Assembly: GCA_949825025.1 (NCBI GenBank)
Contig: OX463779.1
Location: 21,992,816 to 22,056,815 of the forward strand
Source: Siphlonurus alternatus
Lineage: Eukaryota; Arthropoda; Insecta; Ephemeroptera; Siphlonuridae
Direction of reading: 5' to 3'
Length of the DNA stretch: 64,000 nucleotides
The number at the start of each line of letters is the position of its first letter. Within the stretch, counting starts at the first letter, position 1. Positions 14,001-23,657 of this stretch are shown here, piece by piece. The translations under genes were made by a program, and so were the position numbers. The notes beneath the pieces were generated by a model that saw only the letters and a list, made by a program, of their open reading frames with translations, was not told the origin of the DNA and ran no database searches.

Positions 14001-17000
14001 TCATTATACGGTATAATCTGTTGCACCCAGCTGTGCGTCACCAGCGCCTTCTCTCTTATTACTGCACAACCCCCACGCATTGCAGTGTGTGTCACGCCCA
14101 CCCGCCGCAAACACACCTTATTGTATTCAGAACAGAAATTTAATTTCTTAAAATTAAATGTCATGTTAGAAAAAGAAAAAGAGTATTGTGCTGGCATCAT
14201 GATAATTATCTTTATATTTAGTTTTCTTTGAAGATGTAATTAAAAACAAATAAGATTTGCATTCTTCTTTACAGAAAGTTAACTCAAATATATTTGTTTT
14301 TATTAAATGAGAATATTGTGTAAAAAAATACAAGTCAAAACATCTGTCGTAGTAAAACGTAATATAACGTAAAAAAAAAAATAATAATAATATTTTGTAA
14401 TTAAGTGTGTTGTAATTATAAAAATATAAATTGAGTTTTTTTGTCATTAAGAACTAATGCGATATGGTATAGAATTTTGCTTTTAATTTGACTGGAGCTG
14501 TTTAGAAGAAGCAGAGTGTTCTGAAAGCGGCGGCGGCGGCGGATTTGGTTGAAGGGCTTTGAAGCGCTGTGAGGAGGAAGAGGAGGTCGTGGTAACGAGC
14601 TGCAGGGGATGGCCACGACTGGAGTTCCTCCCCCCCCCCTCCCCCTAGTGTCCCGGCCCGGGGAGAAGAGAGGGAGGAAACTTAATGGCACCCCATCCGC
14701 CTGCATGCTGACTTAATGACGCGTCCCGATTGCCGTACACACGACGAACTGGTGCTCCACTGAGCTTTTTTTTTTTTTTTATTTCCGTGGCTTTCTCATA
14801 AAATACGAGGAGTAGCAGAGTTTGCCAATTATCTGTCTGCTCTTTTCATGCAAGAAGAATTATTGAGATCTATTGAAGAATTATCTATTATACTTATATT
14901 AAAATTAATATAGTGATGGTGAATTTCATTTTATTTTTCCTCGGTAAATAATTGCAGCTTTATACAAAATTATTTTTCCCTGTTATAAAAAAAAAAAAAA
15001 AAAAAAATTATTTATTTATAATTATAATTTTTATTATTTATAATAATTTATATAAATATGATCATCGTCTTTTAACTAAAATTAATGCTGTTTTTATACT
15101 GTATGCATCACCTGTGTAGTAATTGGTTATTTGAATTGGGTAATTGAGTTCCTAAACGAGATTGCTTTTTACGTTCCGCTTTTACTATATACTTTTTCAT
15201 ATGGACGAAAACTGAATATGAAGTTGATTTTATCTATACTTATGTTTTCTTTAGTCAACTTAATGATGCTATATGGCATCAATGATGCGTGTGTATTCAA
15301 ATTATATAATACTTCGGGCCGCCTTTGCAACGCAGCATTATTATTAACAACACGTCTCGCTTGTTACATTAGGGGTGGTTTCAATATTTCAACGGAATGT
15401 AGGAGATACAAATTTCCAACGCGTGCTTGACTGACTGAGCGTGTGTTGATGCAATTTTCTTGATAATGCACAGATTATCCGCGACCGTCTGCCGAGTGCT
15501 CACGCGGGCCTCAGGGACGGCCTCGTGTGGAACTCTGCTCCTGGGGCGCTGGTGGCTCTGCCGCACTTCGCAGACTCGTGGACACAGTACCCGTTCTTCC
15601 TGGGCCAGCTGGGTGCCGAGGTGGGCGCCAACTTCACGGCGGTCATTTACTCACAGCCCACCTCGAGTGCCGCCCCCGCACCAAACTCACCGCTCGTGCG
15701 ACTCCTACGCAGTCTCTCCAAATCGCGCCACATCGCAAGGGTAAGTCACCATTATCGTATAAACTTGGAAGTTACGGGATAGTAAGCAGCTGGAATTACT
15801 TGGAATCTTTTTTTTTTCCTTGATTTGTAAGTTATATAATAAAAACTTTGTTAATTTCTAAACTTTTTAATTACAATTATTAATTAATATTTTTTTTTTT
15901 TACTCGTTTTATTCGACGTTTTTTGTTTTCTTATTTTTTAACTTCGTGTCCACAAAACTCCCTTTTTTTATATTCTGTTTTCTAACTTCAATAATAAATA
16001 TCTTTACATAACTGCTTCAAAATCAATATTTTATTCATGATATTTGTCAACTGCTTCAGAACGTTTTATTCAACACTCCTATATAAACATTTAATATATA
16101 CAAATCCTTCTAAGCAGGCTCAAACAAATATCTGTCTCCTCGTCTCAACTATACGATTTCGGTACAGGTGGTGGTGCTGTGGTCCGCGGAACGGCCTCCT
16201 CCACCCCGCGCTCGATGGCCCGCTCTGCCAGTCCCGCTCACCGTTCTGCACAACACGGCGGGTATCTCGGCGCGGTTCCGGCCGCACCCGCTGATCCAGA
16301 CGCCCGCCGTGCTCTCGCTGGACGATGACTGCCTTCTGTCCACGGACGAGGTTGATTTCGCATTCAGCGTGTGGCGAGCCTTCCCCGAGCGTATCGTGGG
16401 CTACCCCGCCCGCTCGCACTACTGGGACGATGCCAAAGTAGGTGCTCGTGCTGCCAGATCTCTGCCATTTCACTCTGAAACCACCGCACCGGAAGAGTTG
16501 CTCCCTTTCTCCAGCAAACTTTGCTTTATTAGCACTCATTTTTTATTTTTAATGTTACTTTCCTTCTACCACCCGGGTTACGTTTTGACACGTTTCAAAC
16601 AAAAAATTTAAAGGAGTTTTTAATAATAACATTAACCTGATATTTTACTGGAATTTATTTAAATTTATTTTATAATTTTGGTTGCTGACATGGTGCTAAT
16701 AAAATACTGTTGGTGTGGGAAAATGGAACTCTTTAAATATTTACAGTTAAAATCATGCTTGATTTAGTATAATAATTAAAAGATTCCATTTAAAAATAAA
16801 ATATGATATTTAAAAAACACAATTTTTGGATACTAAATTTTTGGATATTTTTTGGAAAATTTTTGGATACTCCATACTAAACTTTTAAATATGAAATTTC
16901 AAAAAAAGTTTTTAACATTTCATTGGGCAAACAAAAATTCTGTATTGATAGCTTGATTGTGAAAGCGTTAACTTGATAGGTAATACTATTTATATGAGAT

Positions 17001-19113
17001 AAGATTTTACTCTTTGAGATTTTGGCTTATTTGTGAAACAGCAATGACCCATTGACCCAAAATGTGTTAAGTCATCTAGTTTTATCCAAATTATAATAAA
17101 GTAATGTTATGCCTTCAAACTTCATTAAACATAAAAATTTTTCATTTCCTCTTTCCACAATTTGTTGGAAACTTTATATTAATTAATCCAACTGTACTAA
17201 ATACTATTCAATTCACTTATTCAGTATTGGCATAAGAAAAAATATTGTAATGTTTTATCTTCAAGCTCTCGCACCCCGTCCCACATCCCCATTAATTCAA
17301 AGATATGAATAGAATAATTAGTTTCTAAAATAATTTAAGGCATTCACAGACAAAACACAGTTGTAGTATACAAACAATTCTTTTTAAGTTTTATTGCATT
17401 ATTGCTGTATTTATTTAACCATTATATTAATCAGTATGTACTTTATGGTAACTCGTACTTACACTACTGTTACGTAAGCAGGGCTCGTGGGGTTACACAT
17501 CCAAGTGGACCAACGACTACTCGCTGGTGTTGACGGGTGCTGCGTTCTACCATCGCTACTACCACCACCTGTACACACACGGCCTGGGCCCGCTGCTGCA
17601 CAAGACCGTGGAGCAGAGCCAGAACTGTGAGGACATCCTCATGAACTTCCTCGTAAGCCACGTCACTCGCAGGCCACCCATCAAAGTCACACAGCGCAAG
17701 CAGTACAAGGAGCAGCCACCTGGCGGAGCAAGGTCAGTTCGCCCCTCCAATATTATTAGTCTACACCAGACTACCATTTTTTAAAGAAAATCTTACTTAT
17801 TCTGAGAATTGCATTTATCTAGACTCCTAACCTAATCCTATCCTAAACTAATTAATCCAAACTTACTTAAAAAGTGCGGTTATCTTTATATTCCTCTTAG
17901 GAGCGATGTGGACAACAAAATTATGCATTTTCAAATTAAAATAAAAATATCAAAAAATAAAAATTATATCTTGCTAAATTTAAATTTCAACAGCGCATAT
18001 ATTATTTATTTTTACAAATAAATAAATATCGTAATTATTCAAATAATGAAATTAAATGTAACAACTTATATTATGTATTTATTATCGAAAGATAGAATAT
18101 AGAATGCTACATTTAAAGGGGCCGTAGAACATAAAATTTATCATCTTTCGATAATTAGTGTTTTCAAGGGTATTTTCTGTACTTTTCTTTCAGTAAAATT
18201 AATATTGCATAGACGATTTTTTATATTAATTATAATTATGATTGTAATACATTTATAACTCCACAAGCTTTATCCATCTACTTGTTAGTTAGTCTATGCA
18301 TAGTGTGCAGGGATTATGATTATGAATTCTGCATGAATAATAGAGTTAGTTAGATTAACTGAAGCTGCATTAATTAAAATTCATACCAGTTTATCTCAAG
18401 TAATCTTGTATTAATTATAAATAAAAAAATACCTATGTCTCATGGGGGCTCAAATCGTGGTTATTTTCAGTTTTAATTTCTTTCTGCAACTAAGATTAAT
18501 TGCATATTGACTGTGGACAATATGACTGTGACTCCAACATACAGAAGCAGGCATTTAAAAATATAATATTACAAAGGTTAATGTCAATGTATAGAAATAA
18601 GAGAAATACATAGTTCTTATTTGTGTGCTTTTGCATCTGGCGGTCTCAACTCTAAATATTAAGCATGATACATGTTAAAATTTATTAGTAAATATTGTGT
18701 GTTCTATATACTTAAGCCTATAATTAAAGAATATTGATGCTGGTTATATAAAATCACTTTATAAAATCTGAATTTGGAAAAAAAAATATTTAAATATAAA
18801 TATTTTATATTATATTATATGTGGTCACAATATATCTAATGTATCCATTATTCACTGATGGTTACAACTTTTCTTTGTTTGTTCGCATGATCCAATAATT
18901 TGATAAGTAAAGTTGAGAATGAATGTTCACAGATCTCCATGGAATGATCCTGATCACTTCATCCAGAGACAGACATGTCTCAACACGTTTGCTGCTGTGT
19001 TTGGCTATATGCCGCTATTACGCTCTAACATGCGTCTCGACCCAGTGCTCTTCAAAGACCCAGTGTCCAACCTTCGCAAAAAATTCCGCCAAATAGAACT
19101 CGTTGGTAGCTAG
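3772..19113 (+). CDS. EXT1: Exostosin-1 (tout-velu) heparan sulfate glycosyltransferase, 3' part, six exons
   Basis: Golgi type II membrane enzyme. With EXT2 it forms the co-polymerase that adds alternating GlcA and GlcNAc to heparan sulfate; the Drosophila orthologue tout-velu is needed for Hedgehog, Wg and Dpp movement. The spliced exons are 3772-3973, 9143-9262, 15474-15740, 16168-16437, 17482-17732 and 18933-19113. They give about 429 residues that align without gaps of consequence to the C-terminal ~58% of the ~746-residue animal EXT1. Exon 1 holds the end of the GT47 exostosin domain ([19 protein letters not shown]). Exons 3-6 hold the GT64 domain with its DXD-type motif (LSLDDDC), [13 protein letters not shown] and [12 protein letters not shown]. 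All splice sites are GT-AG and the phases join. The transmembrane anchor and GT47 N-terminus are missing because they lie upstream of position 1. Coding exons are much more GC-rich than the introns. Identity as EXT1 rather than EXT2 or EXTL rests on the exon 1-2 and C-terminal motifs. Confidence 0.97.
4505..4580. repeat. Microsatellite (TC)n followed by poly(T)
   Basis: About 15 TC units run directly into roughly 45 consecutive T. The length is likely polymorphic and assembly-sensitive. Confidence 0.95.
8735..9032. mobile_element. 298-bp MITE with 27-bp terminal inverted repeats and 8-bp TSD
   Basis: The left terminus CATTGAGCTCTATACAAGGC matches the reverse complement of the right terminus at 26 of 27 positions. 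The subterminal parts are also imperfectly inverted (GCGCACGG...GTGGGTGG near 8800, and its complement near 8965). The exact 8-bp duplication AAATTAAT flanks it at 8727-8734 and 9033-9040. There is no transposase, so it is non-autonomous. The 8-bp duplication suggests an hAT, P or Merlin type; the CATT terminus does not settle which. Confidence 0.85.
9143..9262 (+). CDS. EXT1: EXT1 internal exon, 40 codons
   Basis: Phase 0 at both ends: acceptor TTGCAG before 9143, donor GAG|GTGAGT at 9263. It contains [20 protein letters not shown], a strongly conserved EXT1 segment linking the GT47 and GT64 halves. Confidence 0.96.
11004..11043. repeat. Trinucleotide microsatellite (AAT)n
   Basis: Roughly 13 uninterrupted ATA/AAT units. 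Confidence 0.95.
13777..13835 (+). mobile_element. 59-bp retroposon-like insert with ACCA-rich tail and 13-bp TSD
   Basis: A 59-bp unit begins GGGGGCATACATGACCAATA, continues to ATTGCCCC, and ends in an ACCAACCAACCAATCAACC tail. The exact 13-bp direct repeat GCAGTGTAAATAT flanks it at 13764-13776 and 13836-13848. A second copy is at 21534-21587. Long target duplications plus a short-period 3' tail suggest target-primed insertion of a small RNA or a LINE/SINE 3' end. Confidence 0.65.
15474..15740 (+). CDS. EXT1: EXT1 exon: start of GT64 domain, 89 codons
   Basis: Acceptor GCACAG ends at 15473 and donor AGG|GTAAGT is at 15741; both junctions are phase 0. It begins [12 protein letters not shown] and carries the conserved NFTAVIYS strand. 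The stretch after it ([12 protein letters not shown]) is alanine/proline-rich and not conserved with vertebrates, consistent with a surface loop. Confidence 0.95.
15741..16167 (+). other. EXT1 intron
   Basis: Short AT-rich intron with T-rich runs; no other feature seen. Confidence 0.9.
16168..16437 (+). CDS. EXT1: EXT1 exon: GT64 catalytic core with DXD motif, 90 codons
   Basis: Acceptor GTACAG ends at 16167 and donor AAA|GTAGGT is at 16438, phase 0. It encodes VVVLWS, then [20 protein letters not shown], containing the metal- and UDP-sugar-binding DXD-type motif (DDD here, DED in human EXT1), then the acceptor-side motif [19 protein letters not shown]. Confidence 0.96.
16438..17481 (+). other. 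EXT1 intron with a local TTTTTGGATA repeat
   Basis: AT-rich. Four close, imperfect copies of a TTTTTGGATA-like unit lie at about 16822-16872. Nothing else stands out. Confidence 0.8.
17482..17732 (+). CDS. EXT1: EXT1 exon: GT64 core, 83 codons plus 2 nt
   Basis: Acceptor AAGCAG ends at 17481 and donor AG|GTCAGT is at 17733. It begins [20 protein letters not shown] and includes [15 protein letters not shown], the Glu-Asp motif of the GT64 active site, then [13 protein letters not shown]. It ends on two bases of an Arg codon completed by the next exon. Confidence 0.96.
17733..18932 (+). other. EXT1 last intron
   Basis: AT-rich intron without recognisable repeats or exons. Confidence 0.85.
18933..19113 (+). 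CDS. EXT1: EXT1 terminal exon with stop codon
   Basis: Acceptor TTCACAG ends at 18932. After one codon-completing base it reads [20 protein letters not shown], then [20 protein letters not shown], ending IELVGS and TAG at 19111-19113. The length and position of the C-terminus match animal EXT1 within a few residues, so the stop is genuine. Confidence 0.96.
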
Positions 19114-19226
19114 TAGCGAACATTTTCCTAACCTACTGAGCTTATAGGCAGCTGAAATCTTAATCCCTCCTGCAGTAACTATATGCCTATTTTTAAATGA
19201 TCACTCTCTTTAATATCCACCATATC

Positions 19227-19232
19227 AATAAA
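19227..19232 (+). terminator. Probable EXT1 polyadenylation signal AATAAA
   Basis: This is the first AATAAA after the EXT1 stop, 114 nt downstream, implying a short 3' UTR. The site is inferred from the hexamer alone, and AATAAA-like strings are common in this AT-rich DNA. Confidence 0.5.
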
Positions 19233-19831
19233 AAAAAATAATAATAATTAATGTACTTTTTTTTATTAAGAAAATGTTAGTGCTTTTTTTATTGCACAAT
19301 TTCAAATAACAAAAAAATTATATGTGTGATCTATAAAAAAAAAATTAGCTTTATTATTCAAAGTACTTAACTGCTAATTAATATGTAATATTTTTTTCTT
19401 ATTTATTATTGCTAGTAATAAAATAATGTTACTTTGATTTAATTGCCAAAAGATAATGTGCTATATACATAGCAGCTCTAAACTTGGGATGCAAGCCAAT
19501 GTGAATGCACATAGAATGAATGTGATTGAGCACATGTGAGTCTACTAGTTAACAAAAAATTAATAAATAAATAAACAGATCTAGCCTACTTCTCTCTGCA
19601 AAAGTGAAGTTATCAACATTTATGGTTACGGCTAAATATTTAGAAATATTGAGGTATTTCTGCTTAATATTTAAGCTTAATACCTTCACTAAATATTATG
19701 TCACAGTGAACTCTGAGAACTAGAGCTTTTTCTATTCCCCTCAATTATTAGATGTACAGACTTGGTCAATATAATGGGACAGCACATTGGAGCTGCACCA
19801 ATCATAATGTCCCACTCTAAATGACTGACTC

Positions 19832-19991
19832 AGGTGCAGATCCAGGAGGAGGGGTGGGGGGTAGGGGAGATTTTGGATTTAACATGGGATATATAGGCAT
19901 TTCCCTCACTCCAATTTTTTAACATTGGCTTTAAGGCCTTCCCCCCCCCCCTTCCCCCCTTTCCCCCAATTTCATTCTGTATCTGTGCCTC
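19832..19991. mobile_element. hAT-like MITE, copy A (about 160 bp)
   Basis: The left end (C)AGGTGCAGATCCAGGAGG and the right end ATCTGTGCCTC form a terminal inverted repeat, with G-rich and C-rich subterminal tracts inside. The 8-bp direct repeat ACTGACTC occurs at 19824-19831 and 19992-19999. The interior is the reverse complement of the element at 32089-32251 (shared GATTTAACATG, CACTCCAA and TTAACATTGGC). CAGGTGCGGATCCAGGGGG-type ends are widespread in animal hAT MITEs. Confidence 0.7.
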
Positions 19992-21533
19992 ACTGACTCT
20001 GTACATGAATTTTAGAACTAGTAGACACACTTTTATTACAATAATTTAACTGCCTAGTGTAAGTTAACTAGGCAATATTGTTTCCCTCCACTGCAAAGCT
20101 TAAGCCATATATTACTGTATAGAAAAAGGGGTAGTTTTCAGTATAATTTTTTTTCTGTGGCCAATAAATGTCCTTTTTATCTTCAAAAATATTTATTATA
20201 TGGACATTGTTTGTAACAAAACTCATTAATGTATGGTGTTTGACAATTATGCACAAATTTTGAATTATCATAATTATAGTATAATAATTCATAATTGCAG
20301 TATGTTAAGCTCTCAGAATTATACTTTTGATTTATTTTACATAAAACTTCCAAAAATAATTGTTTTGGTTATTTACGTTTGTTGTTATTTATTTGAAAGT
20401 CTCAATCAGGTGGATTGAGAGAGCTGATATGACAGCTGAGGTATGTTGCCATAAGTCAAACGACATGTGATAGATCGTACATAATAATAGGGTACACATT
20501 GGCCATGTTGTTCATGTTCCTGGTAATAATTATGTGTAAAACTTATTGGTGTCATTTTCTTGTTCTACTTACTGGAAATTTGTTTGCATTTTTTTTTTTT
20601 TTTTTTTTTTAAATATTCATTAATGGGGGAAAAAAGTATAAAACTCTAAAATTTGAAGAAGGGAAAGGGTAGGGTTTAGACCATTTTAAATATTGCATGT
20701 TTAAAAAATTTTCAAGAAAACTGGTTGTATTCCTAACTAATTGAAATGGGATGCAATCCCCCATAGTTAACTAACACTACTTTTTTATATACTGATATAG
20801 CTTGACCTTATAACAATTAAGGAATGGCTTGACGAAGGGGCATTCTTTTTGTTTAAGTGCTTTTCTTTTCTTTTTTTTTTTTCTTTTTTTTTTTAATCAA
20901 CTTGTAAATATATTTTTTCTTTTCAGTTATATCTGAAGTATAAAAAATTGCAGAAAATTTCCATTAAAAAAACATTGTGTTTATGTTATTTGTATTATAT
21001 TTATTATTGCTGCTAATTTTTTTCTGTAACAAACTTACGTTGCAAGGAACTGTGCCATTTATCTTGTTTTTAACAGGTTTGGCATATATATGTTCATGTG
21101 TCAGACATGTTAGTTCACTAAAAATTAAAATAAGCATAAGTGAGAAGCCTTCATAACATTTTCTTAAATATCTTCACCTCATTAACATTGTATTTATTTC
21201 AAACACAAATAATTTGAAGTATTTTTAATTTTATTAAATAAAAGCATAATTAATCTAAATTAATTAAATTAATACATCATGCACTACAATGAACCTATTT
21301 GTTGGTTAATTAATGAAATAAAATTATCAAAATTAAACTTTTAAGAACCAGTTGAAAATAAATTATATTTTATTTATTTTAAAAAGTAAGTGGTTATTGC
21401 AAAACATTTAAAAATATCATTGCAATTTGTAGTTATTAAGTAATTCAATTATTCTTAAAATAAAGAAATAATCAAAAAACACAGTTATAAAGAAACATAG
21501 CAAGAAAATTTGCGGCCAATAAATGGCCGCGCT

Positions 21534-21587
21534 GGGGGCATACATGACCAAAATGTGTCAATTGCCCCAAAATACCAACCAACCAAT
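21534..21587 (+). repeat. Second copy of the GGGGGCATACATGACC repeat
   Basis: Matches 13777-13830 over 54 bp with a single visible difference (CCAAAATGTG versus CCAATATGTG), including ATTGCCCC and the ACCAACCAACCAAT tail. No clear target duplication is visible. It sits beside a small GCGGCC...GGCCGC hairpin at 21512-21530. Confidence 0.8.
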
Positions 21588-23355
21588 TATTCTTACATTT
21601 ATGGATTCAATGTATTCACTCAAATTTTAAAAGGTACGTGTAAAAAAATCACTGATTTTAAAAACTTCACACATAACATAAGTTTAGTTCATAATGGATT
21701 TAAATTAAACTTGTTGCTATTGGGGGAAAAAAATACATGCTATAGTCACTATCACAGCTACTTGAAAAATATTAATTAATTAAGTACTATTATGTAAAAC
21801 CCCATGTAAAAATCACCATTGTTTGAGGTATTCCTTATTCAGCTAACAAGATTTCAATATCCCTGCATGGAATCCATTGTATGACAAATTTTGACCCTTT
21901 TGTGTGACAAATTGTGTGATATGACTTCTTCATTTTTAAGACAACTGAAGTTAACAATTTTTAAATTTTAATCTCTCCAATTTTTCATTATATAACCTTT
22001 TTGATAAAGAGATTATGCAAAATATGAAAACATAGTTGTTGCATTTTTTTTCTTTTTTTTTTTTTTTTTTTTTTTTTCTAAATTTCAAGAAGACCATGCA
22101 TTTTTGCTTAATATCAAAATAATGTCCAATTATAATTCATTCCTTTCTCAACCAACCAAACTTTACTGCATTTATGATCCTGGTGACATATCAAAAAAAC
22201 TGAAAGCTCTTAATAATACAGGATGATAATTGGCTTTGAGTTGAATTGATTTTTTCATTTTTATTATTCAAGAAATATGTTACTATATCTTAGTAACATT
22301 TCATTCAATTTTGTGATCAATGCAACTTTGGCCTACATATCATGTTGTCTCTCTTTTTTTTTTTTTTTTTTTTTTTACAGATTTTGTAACAAAATTACAT
22401 GATGTTAAATGTTAATGTTCATTTAATTTTCTTTTTTTTTTTAACGGCTGAAAAAAATAATAAAAAATAGCTAGGCCTACATATCACTGTGAAGAACCAA
22501 TAGCGGAATTAATCCTATTTAGGAATGCACTTCATGTGTTAATTGTGTGTTAATTATGTTCTGAAAGAAATGAGGTTTGTACTGTATAGTTGATGGTGGT
22601 TTGATGGCCTATACTTTGAGAATATGAGATATATATTATATATGTAAAATGAATGTGTGCATGAGTGTTGAAAGGTTTTGTACAGTTTTGTACCATGAAA
22701 AATATTATAAATAAATAATAAATAACTGACACTATTTTTAAGAATTTTATTTATTTAATCATTTAATTCATTAAGATGCGATCTTAAATTATTCCCAGGT
22801 AGAAATTAGTGAAATTACATATATTATAATATATTATTCTAGCTCTTCTGTTCCAGGCGACATACTTTCAGCTAAATTTAATTAAAATATTGTTTTTCCT
22901 TTAATGCTTTAATTAGTTTAATTGTAGTGTAAAATAGTTACTTTTCTTACTTCATATTACACAAATACCATTTGACCTGTCCTAAAAACCTAAACATAAA
23001 TCTTGCATTGAATGATTTTACTTATATAGCTTTTGTACAGGACATAAAATGGAATTTATATATAGTCAAGAATTTTGAGTTATACTTGCAGAAATTAAAA
23101 TTTTGCCATTTCTATATTATTAATTATTTACGATTATTGCTGTTGGCCTGGTATATTTTATATTCTACTTTTATCGTTTTATATAATTATGACGTATGAC
23201 GTGTATATAAGCTATATTTAATATATTATAGTGTATTTTGACTCGACAGCATACCGAGCATTTTTTTTGCAAATTTCCGGATTTCATGACGAAAAATTAT
23301 GGAATCATTCTGGAGACCATGGTATTTATTTACTATTATTTAAGATATTTAAATT

Positions 23356-23422
23356 AAAGCGGACTTAGATTGTATTAATTAATATAAGTAATCGATATTT
23401 AACCTCTAAATAAGTCCGCTTT
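23356..23422. repeat. 12-bp perfect inverted repeat upstream of the hpo start
   Basis: AAAGCGGACTTA at 23356-23367 and TAAGTCCGCTTT at 23411-23422 are perfect complements around a 43-nt loop. It lies about 220 nt upstream of the hpo ATG, so it may be in the promoter or 5' UTR. It could be a foldback remnant or a structured leader. Confidence 0.6.
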
Positions 23423-23643
23423 GATTTATATTAAATTTTAAAAAATTACCGCGACGCCGATTGTGTTATGTTTTTTAAAGTTCGATTTTTAGACACAGAT
23501 GGCAGATCAGTCAAATTCGAAAATGGTGGTGATTTTGTGATGACTACAGAAGCTCTAATAATGAATAAATTAAAACTATTCATACTACCAATATGAGAAA
23601 ATATATTAATTAGTGATATTATAGACTGTACAACATATTAAAC

Positions 23644-23657
23644 ATGTCAAGTAAAAG
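23644..23657 (+). CDS. hpo: hpo first coding exon (14 nt): Met-Ser-Ser-Lys plus AG
   Basis: ATG TCA AGT AAA AG is followed by the consensus donor GTAAGA at 23658. Spliced to 28482 it gives [15 protein letters not shown], matching the short N-terminus expected before the invariant [10 protein letters not shown] of arthropod Hippo and resembling MST2 (KSKLKKLSEDSL). The ATG has A at -3, and an in-frame TGA at 23614-23616 rules out an upstream start. The exon is too short for ordinary ORF finding. It was chosen on donor strength, reading phase and N-terminal similarity; the alternative is the candidate at 27978-28111. Confidence 0.75.

Larger units (their letters stand above)
9263..15473 (+). 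other. EXT1 intron (6.2 kb)
   Basis: The largest EXT1 intron in the window. The background is AT-rich with an (AAT)n tract at 11004-11043 and GC-richer islands at about 9600-9780, 10140-10345, 11860-12060, 12535-12665 (with an RFX-like GTTGCTAGGACAAC at 12635), 13245-13510 and 14500-14790 (with a (CGG)n run). The short retroposon-like insert at 13777-13835 lies here too. The islands could be enhancers or repeat remnants; none reads as an exon. Confidence 0.6.
19233..23643. other. Intergenic region between EXT1 and hpo, including the hpo 5' flank
   Basis: AT-rich, with long poly(T) runs near 20589, 22050 and 22354, an hAT-like MITE (19832-19991) and a dispersed 54-bp repeat (21534-21587). The hpo promoter and 5' UTR should lie at the right end, roughly 23230-23640. 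No TATA-box or initiator assignment is safe in such AT-rich sequence. Confidence 0.6.

Noticed and set aside
14416..14706. 96-codon minus-strand ORF across the (CGG)n island
   Set aside because: Low-complexity translation of GC-rich repeats in an intron; no homology or splice support.
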